A DNA stretch of 64,000 nt. Origin: JABDEZ01 sp965276955. Its GTDB lineage: Bacteria > Bacteroidota > Bacteroidia > Chitinophagales > Chitinophagaceae. The notes under the pieces are model-generated. The model was not told where the DNA came from. It was given only the letters and a program-made list of their open reading frames with translations, and did no database searches. The DNA lies in the NCBI GenBank assembly GCA_965276955.1, contig CBDIBP010000046.1, positions 6,564 to 70,563 of the forward strand, read 5' to 3'. Within the stretch, counting starts at the first letter, position 1; the number at the start of each line of letters is the position of its first letter. The translations under genes and the position numbers were made by a program. Below, piece by piece: positions 9,701-17,828 of the stretch.

Positions 9701-10668
9701 ACTCCTTTATTGCCGATGCAGTAACACTGGGTGAGGCTGACGTGCGCGGCCAGCAACTAATATTGGAGAAAACAATAATTGGTAACAGCAGCTTCGTGGG
9801 CAATAGCGCCCTTATACCGCAGGGCTACAACCTGCCGGGGCATATGCTTATAGGTGTGCTTTCCACCCCGCCCGATGCCCAACAGCTAAAAGAGAACACG
9901 GCAAAGAATTACTTCGGCTCTCCGGCCATACCACTACCACGTAGGCAAGAGAGTCACCAATTTTCTCTGCGGCTTACCACTTTCCCTACTGTGCAGCGCT
10001 ATGTAGCCCGCAGCATAGTAGAGTTCCTCAGGATATTGATACCTGAGACCATGATCCTGATATTCAGTATCCTGTTCATTGCGTATTGCCACGATCTGCT
10101 GATAGATGGAAAATGGTGGGAGATAGTATTGAAACTTCCTTTTTATTACCTGGGCATCATGGGTATACCAGCGTTCCTGGTCACAGTATTGCTCAAATGG
10201 ATCACCGTAGGCAAGTATAAAGAAGAGCAAGTGCCTATGTGGACATCAAAAGTATGGCGCAGCGAAGGTATAACGTCTACCTACGAAGCTCTTGCTATCC
10301 CTTTCTTTTTAGATTACCTGAAAGGTACCATGTGGCTGCCCCTGGTATTGCGGTTGCTGGGGTTAAAGACCGGTAAGCGCGTGTACATGAACACTACTGA
10401 TATCACAGAATTCGACATGGTATCTATAGGGGATGATGCCGCGCTAAACGAAGACAGCGGCCCGCAGACCCACCTATTCGAGGACAGGGTAATGAAGGTG
10501 GGCAAAATAAAAATAGGTGCACGTACCAGTATAGGCGCAAGAACAATAATACTCTACGATAGCGAAGTGGGCGACGATGTAACGGTTCAGCCATTATCGC
10601 TGGTGATGAAAGGTGAGAACCTGCCTGCAGCTACCGACTGGATAGGCAGCCCGGTAAGGCAGGAATAA
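6727..10668 (+). CDS. Pls/PosA-type NRPS-like protein (A-T-membrane-hexapeptide)
   Basis: A 1313-residue single-module synthetase. The adenylation domain (about 20-500) has A3 YTSGSTGTPKG (161-171), A5 NSYGPTET (293-300), A7 YKTGD (382-386), A8 around GRLDDQIKLRGYRIELGE (400-417) and A10 PSGKIDRKKL. The A4 region is FDMWCEETW (206-214): Asp207 keeps the alpha-amine contact and an acidic residue sits nearby, compatible with a basic substrate (inference). A carrier domain follows with phosphopantetheine site Ser553 in DLGGHSLLA. From 600 on there are hydrophobic spans (about 612-640, 652-683, 850-876, 890-915, 938-963, 1098-1120, 1135-1160) alternating with three hexapeptide-like globular parts (about 735-835, 970-1065, 1215-1313). 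This is the order known for epsilon-poly-lysine synthetase (A-T, then three membrane-framed acyltransferase-like units). There is no thioesterase and no classical HHxxxDG condensation domain. The GNAT gene follows after 9 bp. Confidence 0.88.
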   Translation: MDDFSIVKGTIRPDLLHEETLVDMFRASAKQYANKVALIFNDTELTYAQVDKWSDAVAAYLVKQGMGRGSKIGLWWKRSLELHIAVLGIIKAGASYVPLDREMPAERVLTVLKEVDADGYFSQDGLDTTVPVFTVVPQPSPKQTFAIPEGPLPDNWAYVLYTSGSTGTPKGIPITHRMITHLVRSENSIFNVTDKDKVYQGFSVSFDMWCEETWVSYFAGATLWVADAATAKSIDELGDVLRKERITILHAVPSLLAVMEDEISSLRLINAGGEACTPQVLSRWSTPDRQFYNSYGPTETTVSATMAELHPGDNITIGLPLPNYDLAVVDEKMNPVPYGERGELVISGPGVCAGYVNRPQLTIEKFVDKPGSLSTMNGDRIYKTGDAAVINPNGTIDFYGRLDDQIKLRGYRIELGEIENKLNNLPGISAAAVAVKKDNNDQEQLVGYVLLEDLSLFNEGNLRTELAKVLPSYMVPAVIVMLPEMPRLPSGKIDRKKLPVPASLLDSPAAGPEEVIDPKAPVADRVLAALRRVFPNRSIDLSMDFFTDLGGHSLLAAVFVSRLRKEGNMNRASLKDIYLKRPLSALVAEWELKQEIKQPKEKIFHKIPASRYIFCTIAQTIALVVIFGLFAIQIFLPYLGYYYVEQDTGNLTYSIITSLTLFCLIAPLFGAISIGAKWLIIGRMKEGDYPLWGTYYFRWWLVKTLLRLMPVQFITATPLYPVYLKLLGVKVAPDAQISNLEIGAEDLVTLGSDVSLSSQVVLNNAVVEDGMLRLRRIVVGDHAYIGSSAIIAGDTTIEAWGELQDLSYLPAKSIIKVGEVWKGSPAVMQTTKRIEDLPQPIFVSDATRRKYKAIFTLLLLVFPFTILLPLLPTIITLNQMDNAAPDYNFTYMVVTPSLAITYIILFTLETVFLTRLLQWGIKPGTYSLYSPFYLRKWFADQLMSLSLIVLHPIYATVYISAFFKALGAKVGRNTEISTASSVTHPLLEIGKDSFIADAVTLGEADVRGQQLILEKTIIGNSSFVGNSALIPQGYNLPGHMLIGVLSTPPDAQQLKENTAKNYFGSPAIPLPRRQESHQFSLRLTTFPTVQRYVARSIVEFLRILIPETMILIFSILFIAYCHDLLIDGKWWEIVLKLPFYYLGIMGIPAFLVTVLLKWITVGKYKEEQVPMWTSKVWRSEGITSTYEALAIPFFLDYLKGTMWLPLVLRLLGLKTGKRVYMNTTDITEFDMVSIGDDAALNEDSGPQTHLFEDRVMKVGKIKIGARTSIGARTIILYDSEVGDDVTVQPLSLVMKGENLPAATDWIGSPVRQE

Positions 10669-10677
10669 ACGAACACC

Positions 10678-11223
10678 ATGGAAAATAACACCAATATTGA
10701 AATTGATGCCGTTACAGTAAAAGACCATTACGGTGTTATTGCTGAACTGATGCGTGGCCTGCATGAGTCGGAGCAGGAGATGTTCAATAAAGCAGCCAAT
10801 TGGGATGATATAGCAGAGGGCTATATGCGCTATATAATAGATACCCAGGAAGAAGAAGGCGGTACTTGCCTGGTGGCATACGTCAACGGCGAACCCGCAG
10901 GCTTTATATTTGGCTACGCCGAAGAACCTGATGATAGCCGCATAGAGGAATCTTTTTCTAAAGAGCTCTATATATCCGATGGTTTTGTCACTCATCCATA
11001 CAGGCGCATGGGCATTTACCGCAAGCTCAGCGAAGAAATAGAACGGCGGTATATTAATGATGGAGTGCGCAGGATATCCCGCTTCACCCTTGTCACCAAC
11101 CACCGTATGCAAAAATTTCTGGAGGAAGAAGGCTACCGTGTGGTACGCCTGCTGTATGAGAAATGGATAGATGACACCGGTAATGCTACTTTAGAGTTGA
11201 AACTCACCCCTCCTAAAGAATGA
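10678..11223 (+). CDS. GNAT-family N-acetyltransferase
   Basis: A 181-residue GNAT protein. The acetyl-CoA-binding motif A is visible as DGFVTHPYRRMGIYRKL (about 101-117), with the Arg-Arg-x-Gly-x core, and the C-terminal strand carries LEEEGYRVVRLLYEKW. It starts 9 bp after the NRPS-like gene on the same strand, so both are almost certainly one transcript. A job in modifying the amine of the synthetase product, its precursor, or giving self-protection is inference from context; the substrate cannot be read from the sequence. Confidence 0.85.
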   Translation: MENNTNIEIDAVTVKDHYGVIAELMRGLHESEQEMFNKAANWDDIAEGYMRYIIDTQEEEGGTCLVAYVNGEPAGFIFGYAEEPDDSRIEESFSKELYISDGFVTHPYRRMGIYRKLSEEIERRYINDGVRRISRFTLVTNHRMQKFLEEEGYRVVRLLYEKWIDDTGNATLELKLTPPKE

Positions 11224-11264
11224 TCATGATAAAATAGCCGAAACATACTTCGGCGCTACAGGTC

Positions 11265-12068
11265 TCACCTACGCAGGATATTCTCCTCGATCTGAACTGA
11301 TGGTCTTACTATACGTATGTTCTTTAATCGTTTCATTTCCGTTACCCTTCTTCTTTTCTTAAAAAATGTGTAGAGGAATGGCACTTGGTAAAATATGATC
11401 CAGTTAGCAATAGTATTAATGAATGATTTCTGGTCTCGCGACGATTGAAAAACTTCAGGGGTTACAGCAAAAGGGTAGGTGAGGTATATATTATTTATTG
11501 AACCTTTTCTTTTATAGTACTCCCAGCTATCTGGTGCATCTGTCACGGGGTATATCACCTTTAGGTGTTTTATGGCTACTTCTTTCGGCATCAGGTACGC
11601 CGCTGTGGTAAATGGTCGGGCAAAAGGATCTACCGGTTTTATGAGTGCGATGTGCTTACCTACCTGTTTTACGGGTACATAATCATAAGGTTCCATCAGC
11701 ATACCCGCCAGCATCACTACATCATCTTTACCCATATAGCGGATAGCACTATCTACTATTTTTTCAAAATCGGGGGGGAGTAGGGCATCGTCTTCCAGTA
11801 TCACAATATGGTTAACGGAGTCATCTGCTACAAATTTTTCAAGGGCCAGTCTGTGGCTTAGTGTACAAGCTATCAAAGTACCCGGCATCGGTTTCACTAA
11901 TTGGGTGTGGTCGCATTGGCTTTGCAACCATTCTTCTCCTATCTGGAACGCATTTACAGCATCTATAATTTCATACTTTTTATAATTTATTTTACGCAAT
12001 TGTCTTTTAATGAACTTCCTCCTTATAGTGGCAGTTTCCAGGTTAATTACATAAACTTTCCACTTCAT
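11265..12068 (-). CDS. Glycosyltransferase family 25 (LOS/LPS biosynthesis type)
   Basis: A 267-residue protein that opens with MKWKVYVINLETATIRRKFI, the characteristic beta-strand and Arg of GT25 enzymes. CTLSHRLALEKF and the metal/nucleotide-sugar motif VILEDDALLPPDF (EDD, about residues 95-97) follow at the expected spacing, and PDSWEYYKRKG is the second conserved block. Members transfer galactose or other hexoses to lipo-oligosaccharide or collagen-like acceptors. No surface-polysaccharide cluster adjoins it, so the acceptor is unknown. It is convergent with the GNAT gene (41 bp gap) and probably has its own promoter in 12069-12400. Confidence 0.85.
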   Translation of the reverse strand: MKWKVYVINLETATIRRKFIKRQLRKINYKKYEIIDAVNAFQIGEEWLQSQCDHTQLVKPMPGTLIACTLSHRLALEKFVADDSVNHIVILEDDALLPPDFEKIVDSAIRYMGKDDVVMLAGMLMEPYDYVPVKQVGKHIALIKPVDPFARPFTTAAYLMPKEVAIKHLKVIYPVTDAPDSWEYYKRKGSINNIYLTYPFAVTPEVFQSSRDQKSFINTIANWIIFYQVPFLYTFFKKRRRVTEMKRLKNIRIVRPSVQIEENILRR

Positions 12069-12457
12069 TTATGACGTCAATTTCAATAGAACAAATATAA
12101 ATATCGTATTTAAGATGAGTCACAATGAGTTTTCCATTAACAGATCATTATCTAAAGATTCATGCTTTGTTACACTTGCGCCATAATGACATTCCACCTT
12201 TCTTGGAATTATCCGAGTAGATTACGGCATGATTTGGCGTCAAGAAACATGGAATGCCTTTGTCGGTGCGTGTTTGTCAGTTTGGCAGATGACTTTTTTC
12301 GATAATTTACGCTATTAATGTGATGATTTGTCAAAAATATTGACTTTCATTTACCCTTTGTTTATTGCCGTTCACCTATTATTAGGCCCTGCTTACCTAT
12401 ATGGTATTTCTGCTTGCTCCTGTTCAGATTACCTTTGCAGTGTTTATAAATTTCATA
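12069..12457. other. Divergent intergenic region
   Basis: About 390 bp between the divergently transcribed GT25 and ABC exporter genes. It is AT-rich and must hold both promoters. The plus-strand promoter is annotated separately at 12407-12437. No small ORF, RNA or repeat was recognised. Confidence 0.5.
12407..12437 (+). promoter_or_regulatory. Promoter of the ABC exporter (-33 TTTC, -7 TACCTTTG)
   Basis: TACCTTTG at 12430-12437 is a perfect TAnnTTTG -7 element, and TTTC at 12407-12410 lies 19 bp upstream as an imperfect -33 box. Transcription would begin near 12441, which excludes the ATG at 12401 and supports the ATG at 12458 as the true start. Confidence 0.6.
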
Positions 12458-14270
12458 ATGGCCCGCAGACCACTACCAGATAATGAGGTATCACCCAAAC
12501 TTAAGCTCACCAGGGAAAACCTGAAAGAGATACTCCTTATATTTAAGTACATAAGGCCCCACCGCAATAGTTTTATAGCAGGTTTGGTGTTTATAACCCT
12601 TAATAGTGCATGTGGTATGGCATTCCCGTATCTCCTAAAGTATATGCTGGATAGCGCTAATGGCCAGCAAACCACAACTATAGCCCTTACACCATCGTCC
12701 ATTGCTGCCCTTATGGTGGGCGTTCTATTACTGCAAATGGTGTTCTCTTTCATGCGCACCTACCTCTTCAGCATAGTTGGTGAGCATGCAGTAGGCCATA
12801 TGCGAAAAGATGTGTATGGGAAGATACTCACCATGCATATGGATTTCTTTAACCGGCACAGGGTAGGTGAGCTGGCAAGCCGCATTAGTGCCGATGTATC
12901 GCAGATACAAGATGCTGTGACAAGTGTATTTGCTGATATATTACGTAGTATTATCATTTTTATAATTGGGGTCATACTTATTTTGCACATTTCACCGCGC
13001 CTCACATTGCTTATGCTATCTGTCTTACCGGTAACTATCCTCATCGGTTTTCTTTTTAATAAACGCATGCGCGGGCTATCCCGAAAGGTGCAGGACGAAC
13101 TGGCCCAGTCTGGCACTATTCTCAACGAAACATTGCATGGCATCACTAACGTTAAGGCTTTTAGCAACGAATGGTTCGAGGTGGATAGGTATGGCGGTAG
13201 CGTGAATAGGATAATAATTATGGCTATTAAAGCTGGCAGGTTCAATGCATTTTTCACTTCATTAATGGCTTTTTTAATGTTCATGGCCATTGTTGCAGTA
13301 GTGTGGTGCGGTGCAGATATGATGCAGCACGGCCTGCTCACCTTTGGAAGTATGACAGAATTTGTACTGTATACAGCATTCGTTGGCGGCACCATGGCAA
13401 GTTTCGCAAGCCTGTTCAGCCAGTTCCAAAAGACACTGGGTGCTACCCAACGCGTCCGGGAAATACTATCAGAAAATGCTGAAAATGTGTTAGTTACCAA
13501 CAGTCACTTAGATGATAAGTATAAACTTTCGGGTGCAGTACAATTGAACAATATCTCATTTAGTTACCCATCCCGGCCAGATATACAAGTGCTGAATAAC
13601 ATTAATATCTCTGTGGCCAAGGGTGAGCAGATCGCTATAGTAGGACCAAGCGGTGCAGGCAAAAGCACCCTTACTGCCTTACTGCTTCGTTTTTACGAAC
13701 CTGATACTGGCAGTATATATTTCGATGATATGGAGGCTTGCGGAATACCCCTTACCCAGCTGCGCAAGCAAATGGCATTAGTGCCTCAGGATGTATTCCT
13801 TTTTGGAGGAACCATTTATGAGAACATCGCATATGGCAACCCCGCTGCCACTGTTACCCAGGTAGAAGCTGCTGCCCGGAAAGCAAATGCGCACGATTTC
13901 ATTAAAGGTTTCCCGGAAGGGTACAAGACCATAGTAGGGGGAGCGTGGCATACAGCTATCAGGCGGCCAGCGCCAAAGGGTGGCTATTGCGAGGGCTATA
14001 TTAAAAGATCCTGCTATACTCATTCTTGATGAAGCTACCAGCTCGCTCGATTCCGAATCGGAATCGCAGGTGCAGGAAGCATTACAAAATCTCATGCAGG
14101 GTCGCACTTCATTTGTTATAGCTCACCGCTTGTCTACCATCCGCAATGCAGATAAGATCATTGTGCTGGAGAATGGTAGCGTAAAAGAGGCTGGCACCCA
14201 CGATGAGCTCATAAATATAGATGAAGGCTTATATAAACACCTCAGTCGTCTGCAGATAGTGGATAAATGA
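12458..14270 (+). pseudogene. MsbA-like ABC exporter, frameshifted in the ATPase domain
   Basis: A half-transporter of about 600 residues with six membrane spans (about 40-330) and a C-terminal ATPase. Walker A is VGPSGAGKST (near 13650) and Walker B is ILILDEATSSLD (near 14030). The frame breaks at a run of five G at 13937-13941: removing one G restores GERGIQLSGGQRQRVAIARA, the exact signature region, and joins the upstream frame to the one ending at 14270. As written, the upstream frame ends at 14029 with a nonsense tail and lacks the signature motif. Start: the ATG at 12458, not 12401 (see promoter). The closest role is lipid or drug export by a homodimer in the inner membrane. A homopolymer sequencing error is at least as likely as real inactivation, because everything downstream is intact. 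Confidence 0.85.
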
Positions 14271-14280
14271 TGCAATGTTG

Positions 14281-14288
14281 TACCTTTA
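14281..14288 (+). promoter_or_regulatory. Candidate -7 element (TACCTTTA)
   Basis: TACCTTTA (one mismatch to TAnnTTTG) lies 10 bp before the ATG at 14298 and 10 bp after the exporter stop. It may start a short-leader transcript for the DMP19-family gene. Confidence 0.35.
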
Positions 14289-14297
14289 CCATATACT

Positions 14298-14807
14298 ATG
14301 TACAAAGAATTTCTACCGCCTGTAGCTACCGATAAGTGGGACCATTTAAAGCAGGAACACAATATACCTGCACTATGGGAGCTGCTTACCGAGCCGCTGC
14401 ATGAAGAGTTATGGCGCCGCCAAACCTTTGACCTGATGGACGAGCTGAATCCCGGACAGCAACTCTTACTAAGCTTCGACTACCTGCGGACCCAGGTAAT
14501 GCAGGGCGGTTTTATACAATTGATACAAAATGGCTATGTAGGTCTGCTGCCTGATATGCCCGCCTGGCTACAGGAAGCGGGTGCTCCTGAAATGGCCCAG
14601 GTCATAGACGACGCATTAAAGGTATATGTCCTGAATAAGGAGATACTAAGCAAAAAGACAACTGTAGAAGAATTTGCATTACTATATAATGAACTTAAAG
14701 AATTTGAAGGTATAGACGAGCGTTTTGCACAATACAACGATGCTACAATGACGGCTATAGTAGAAAATGCCCTGGAATACCCCGAAACATTTGTGACACT
14801 GGTATAG
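14298..14807 (+). CDS. DMP19/DUF4375-family protein
   Basis: A soluble 169-residue protein. The central block GQQLLLSFDYLRTQVMQGGFIQLIQNGY (long motif at about residues 54-82) matches the family pattern in which a helix with Gln-x-Leu-Leu precedes a Gly-Gly-Phe-x-Gln turn and an Asn-Gly. A later AGAPEMAQVIDDAL fits the Ile-Gly-Ala helix of the same family. No enzyme motif, signal peptide or membrane span is present. Function is unknown; some DMP19 relatives have been reported as DNA-mimic proteins, but many DUF4375 members are uncharacterised, so no function is claimed here. Confidence 0.6.
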   Translation: MYKEFLPPVATDKWDHLKQEHNIPALWELLTEPLHEELWRRQTFDLMDELNPGQQLLLSFDYLRTQVMQGGFIQLIQNGYVGLLPDMPAWLQEAGAPEMAQVIDDALKVYVLNKEILSKKTTVEEFALLYNELKEFEGIDERFAQYNDATMTAIVENALEYPETFVTLV

Positions 14808-14839
14808 AAAAATTTAGCTTTTCTCCTGCACTTATTTCA

Positions 14840-14847
14840 TAACTTTG
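14840..14847 (+). promoter_or_regulatory. -7 element (TAACTTTG) of the ABC-F gene
   Basis: A perfect TAnnTTTG match, 52 bp before the ATG at 14900, implying a leader of about 50 nt for the ABC-F ATPase. The -33 box is unclear (TTTA near 14813-14816). Confidence 0.55.
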
Positions 14848-14899
14848 CACCTCTAAAATAAGGGCAATTGTATTCATATACATTGCCATATCCAATAAG

Positions 14900-16531
14900 A
14901 TGATCTCAATTTCTAATTTATCGCTTCGTTACGGTAAGCGCGTGCTGTTTGAAGATGTGAACGTAAGGTTCACAGAGGGCAACTGTTATGGTATCATTGG
15001 TGCCAACGGTGCTGGTAAGTCCACATTTTTAAAAATAATTTCTGGCGAGATCGATCCTACTACCGGCAGGGTAGATATATCGAAGAACGAGCGCATGAGC
15101 GTTCTGAAACAGAACCACTACGAATATGATGAAGTACCCGTACTGGAAGCCGTTATACGCGGCAATTCTGTACTGTACGACGTGATGAAGGCAAAGGACG
15201 CCATCTACGCTAAAGAAGATTTTACGGAAGAAGACGGCATACAAGCTGGAGAACTGGAAGCACAGTTTGGCGAAATGGATGGTTGGAACGCCGAAAGTGA
15301 TGCAGCCAACATGCTGAGCAGCCTTGGGGTGAGGGAAGAATTTCATACCAAGCTGGTAAAAGAGCTGGATGGTAACCAGAAAGTAAGGGTTTTGCTGGCG
15401 CAGGCACTGTTCGGCAAGCCCGATATACTGCTGCTCGATGAGCCTACCAATGACTTGGATCTGGAAACTATAGCCTGGCTCGAGAACTTCCTGGCCGACT
15501 ATGATAAGATAGTACTGGTAGTATCGCACGATAGGCACTTCTTAGATACGGTATGTACGCACGTTGCCGATATTGACTTTGGCAAGTTGCAGGTGTTCAC
15601 CGGTAACTACACTTTCTGGTACGAGAGTAGCCAGTTGTTGCTGAAACAACGTTCAGATTCTAACAAGAAAGCAGAAGATAAAATTGCCGAACTGAAAGAC
15701 TTTATTGCGCGTTTCTCGGCCAATGCCTCTAAATCAAAACAGGCTACCAGTCGTAAGAAAGCGTTGGATAAGATAAAGCTCGATGACATGACGGTCTCCA
15801 ACCGTAAGTACCCGGCCATATTATTTAACGTGCAGGTTCGTGAGGCCGGCGATCAGATAATAGATGTCAAAGGCTTGGGCAAAACAGTGAATGGCGATGT
15901 GCTTTTCAAAGACATTACGTTCGACCTCAAGCGTGGACAAAAGGTTGCGGTACTGAGCAGTAACGGATTGGCTACCAGTGCTTTCTACAAAATATTATCA
16001 GGTGAGGATACTGATTATGAAGGCACATTCAAATGGGGTGTTACCATCACGCCTGCCTACCTGCCATCTGATAACACAGAGTATTTTAAGGCTGGTAGAG
16101 ACCTTAACCTTATAGATTGGTTACGCCAGTACTCAGAAGAAAAGGATGAGACTTTCATCCGTGGCTTCCTGGGTCGTATGCTATTCAGCGGCGAGGAAAC
16201 TCTGAAACAAAGCAGTGTACTCAGCGGTGGTGAAAAAATGCGCTGCATGATGAGCCGTATGATGATGATGAAAGGCAACCTGCTGATGCTGGACGAACCT
16301 ACCAATCACCTTGACCTGGAGAGCATCACTGCCCTTAATAATGGTATGAAGGATTTTAAAGGCACCATCCTCTTCACCACGCGCGACCATGAACTGGCAC
16401 AAACCGTTGCCGACCGAATAATAGAAATAACCCCGAACGGCATCATAGATAAAGAAATGACCTTCGACGAGTACATGAGCAGCGAGCGTGTAAAAGCCCA
16501 GCGTGCAGAAATGTATGGCATCCCGGCTTAG
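14900..16531 (+). CDS. ABC-F family ATPase (YbiT-like) with one degenerate ATP site
   Basis: A 543-residue protein with two ABC ATPase domains and no membrane spans; such proteins act on the ribosome. NBD1: Walker A GANGAGKST (34-42), Walker B ILLLDEP (176-182), H-loop His210, but its signature is LDGNQ (156-160) instead of LSGGQ. NBD2: signature LSGGE (441-445) and Walker B LLMLDEP (461-467) are intact, but the Walker A position reads SSNGLATSA (353-361) with no lysine, and the H-loop histidine is Arg495. Because each ATP site pairs Walker A of one domain with the signature of the other, one composite site is complete and the other is degenerate in all three elements. The linker between domains (about 240-310) is Lys-rich, as in ABC-F proteins that reach the tRNA. 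A terminator follows at 16565. Confidence 0.9.
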   Translation: MISISNLSLRYGKRVLFEDVNVRFTEGNCYGIIGANGAGKSTFLKIISGEIDPTTGRVDISKNERMSVLKQNHYEYDEVPVLEAVIRGNSVLYDVMKAKDAIYAKEDFTEEDGIQAGELEAQFGEMDGWNAESDAANMLSSLGVREEFHTKLVKELDGNQKVRVLLAQALFGKPDILLLDEPTNDLDLETIAWLENFLADYDKIVLVVSHDRHFLDTVCTHVADIDFGKLQVFTGNYTFWYESSQLLLKQRSDSNKKAEDKIAELKDFIARFSANASKSKQATSRKKALDKIKLDDMTVSNRKYPAILFNVQVREAGDQIIDVKGLGKTVNGDVLFKDITFDLKRGQKVAVLSSNGLATSAFYKILSGEDTDYEGTFKWGVTITPAYLPSDNTEYFKAGRDLNLIDWLRQYSEEKDETFIRGFLGRMLFSGEETLKQSSVLSGGEKMRCMMSRMMMMKGNLLMLDEPTNHLDLESITALNNGMKDFKGTILFTTRDHELAQTVADRIIEITPNGIIDKEMTFDEYMSSERVKAQRAEMYGIPA

Positions 16532-16564
16532 TTTTTTACCAAACTTCGGTCACTATTATATTAT

Positions 16565-16592
16565 AAGCCCTTTGGAATGTTCCAAAGGGCTT
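16565..16592. terminator. Bidirectional terminator
   Basis: A 13-bp perfect stem (AAGCCCTTTGGAA paired with its complement) with a 2-nt apex, between the convergent ABC-F gene and the gene at 16600-17415. T-rich sequence on both sides suits termination from either strand. Confidence 0.8.
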
Positions 16593-16599
16593 TGTTCTT

Positions 16600-17415
16600 T
16601 TAGTAGCTCACATAGGCGCTTATCGATGGCCCGGCCACTTTTATTTTTTCCCACGGTGCTTGGCTTACGCTCCGCATATAGGTAGCATTACCAAAGAGGG
16701 TAGCGCACAGCCATACCTGTTTTTGCTCCATATTGCGTACTACCTCCACGCTTATCAGCAGGTTGTTGTGGGCCACCAGGTGGTAGGGCGTCATATCTAC
16801 TACCAGCCGTTCCAGGGCATTCTTGGTAGCTGCTTTTACATATATCGGTTCGTTCAGTACATTTATAAAACTATCATTTACTTCCTCTGCTATGTTCAGC
16901 CTGAAGAATAGGCTATCTGCAGAACATTTGGCTATATTGATGCGTACGCTATCTATAAATGTAGGGTCGCGCCTCATTTTTATCACGGTACCCACCTCGT
17001 AGCCCAGCTGGTAGTTGCTAAATCCTATTATCACATGTTTATTATCCTGCGTATTGCCCAGGTGTTTATGCTTCATGTGTCTTGGTTTCACCACCACTTC
17101 TTTCAGTTCCGTGTTTTTGGGTTGCAGGGCTATGTTGGGGTGGGCAAGCAAGTTTTGCACGGTCACCACCTGCGCATAGTAGCCTATTATCGATATTTTC
17201 ACGGTGTCGCCACCAGTTGCGCCCGGCATTTGGAGTGTATATGTGCCGGTTTCGCCGGTAGTAGTGCCCATGTTTTTGCGGGGCAGGCCTATATTGGTAT
17301 AGGCCAGGGGTTTGCCGGTGCTTTTATCAGTAATGGTGCCGGTGGCCGTTTGGCCATAAGACGTGGCGGTCATTAAGATGATCAGCGATACCAGGCAATA
17401 TTTCGTGTACCTCAT
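16600..17415 (-). CDS. Secreted protein with carboxypeptidase-like regulatory domain
   Basis: A 271-residue exported protein. The N-terminus has a clear signal peptide (hydrophobic LVSLIILMTA, cleavage about after SYGQ). Residues about 24-110 form a CarboxypepD_reg-like (CNA-B type) beta-sandwich: TGTITDKSTGKPLAYTNIG, then GTTTGETGTYTLQ and KISIIGYY. The region after residue 110 has no recognised domain. In Bacteroidota such domains usually start TonB-dependent receptors or stand-alone cell-surface proteins; here there is no plug or barrel, so it is a small periplasmic or surface protein of unknown role. Confidence 0.75.
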   Translation of the reverse strand: MRYTKYCLVSLIILMTATSYGQTATGTITDKSTGKPLAYTNIGLPRKNMGTTTGETGTYTLQMPGATGGDTVKISIIGYYAQVVTVQNLLAHPNIALQPKNTELKEVVVKPRHMKHKHLGNTQDNKHVIIGFSNYQLGYEVGTVIKMRRDPTFIDSVRINIAKCSADSLFFRLNIAEEVNDSFINVLNEPIYVKAATKNALERLVVDMTPYHLVAHNNLLISVEVVRNMEQKQVWLCATLFGNATYMRSVSQAPWEKIKVAGPSISAYVSY

Positions 17416-17556
17416 AAATTTGTTTTATGCCTCAAAGAACATACAAGGGCGTAAAGCATTGAAATTTATTAGACAAAACATGCAAAAGGGTAGACATAAT
17501 ATTACATCGAAAAAAAAAGTAGTGGAGCATTGCTTTTATCACTCGATTATTTTCAG

Positions 17557-17564
17557 TACATTCG
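17557..17564 (+). promoter_or_regulatory. Candidate -7 element (TACATTCG)
   Basis: TACATTCG, one mismatch to TAnnTTTG, lies 18 bp before the ATG at 17583. The third paralogue of the same small-peptide family has TACATTAG at the matching place (before 18444). Confidence 0.4.
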
Positions 17565-17582
17565 CCCCACAAAAAAACCAAT

Positions 17583-17780
17583 ATGAAAAATTTATTCGTA
17601 ATTGCTACACTTGCACTTTGCCTGACCGCTTCTACTACTTTCGCACAAGAAGCTGCTGCAACAAGTCCAAAAGCTGCTAAGAAAGAAGTTAAGGCTGATA
17701 AAGCTAAGGCAGAAATGAAAAAAGCTAAGGCTGCTAAGAAAGAAGCAAAAGCTGAAAAGAAAGAAGAAAAAGGTAAATAG
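17583..17780 (+). CDS. Small secreted Lys/Ala-rich peptide, paralogue 1
   Basis: A 65-residue precursor. It opens with a signal peptide (MKNLFVIATLALCLTASTTFAQ, predicted cleavage after FAQ or AFAQ-type site near 21-22). The mature part of about 43 residues is almost wholly Lys, Ala and Glu, with repeats of the AKKEAKAEKK type, no cysteine and no aromatic residue. It is followed by its own terminator. Two relatives lie at 18200 and 18444. Low-complexity charged helix is expected. Function is unknown; a periplasmic or extracellular basic peptide is inferred. Confidence 0.7.
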   Translation: MKNLFVIATLALCLTASTTFAQEAAATSPKAAKKEVKADKAKAEMKKAKAAKKEAKAEKKEEKGK

Positions 17781-17799
17781 TCCGCTACTATCTTTTTAC

Positions 17800-17828
17800 A
17801 AAGCCTTCTGCCCTCGGCGGAAGGCTTT
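17800..17828 (+). terminator. Rho-independent terminator
   Basis: A 13-bp stem AAAGCCTTCTGCC / GGCGGAAGGCTTT (one G-T pair) with a 3-nt loop, followed by TTTTG, 20 bp after the stop of the first small peptide gene. Confidence 0.8.

Noticed and set aside
12069..12457. Possible heat-shock-type inverted repeat near 12285 (GTCAGTTTGGCAGATGAC region)
   Set aside because: No consensus match that I can state, and neither flanking gene is a stress gene.
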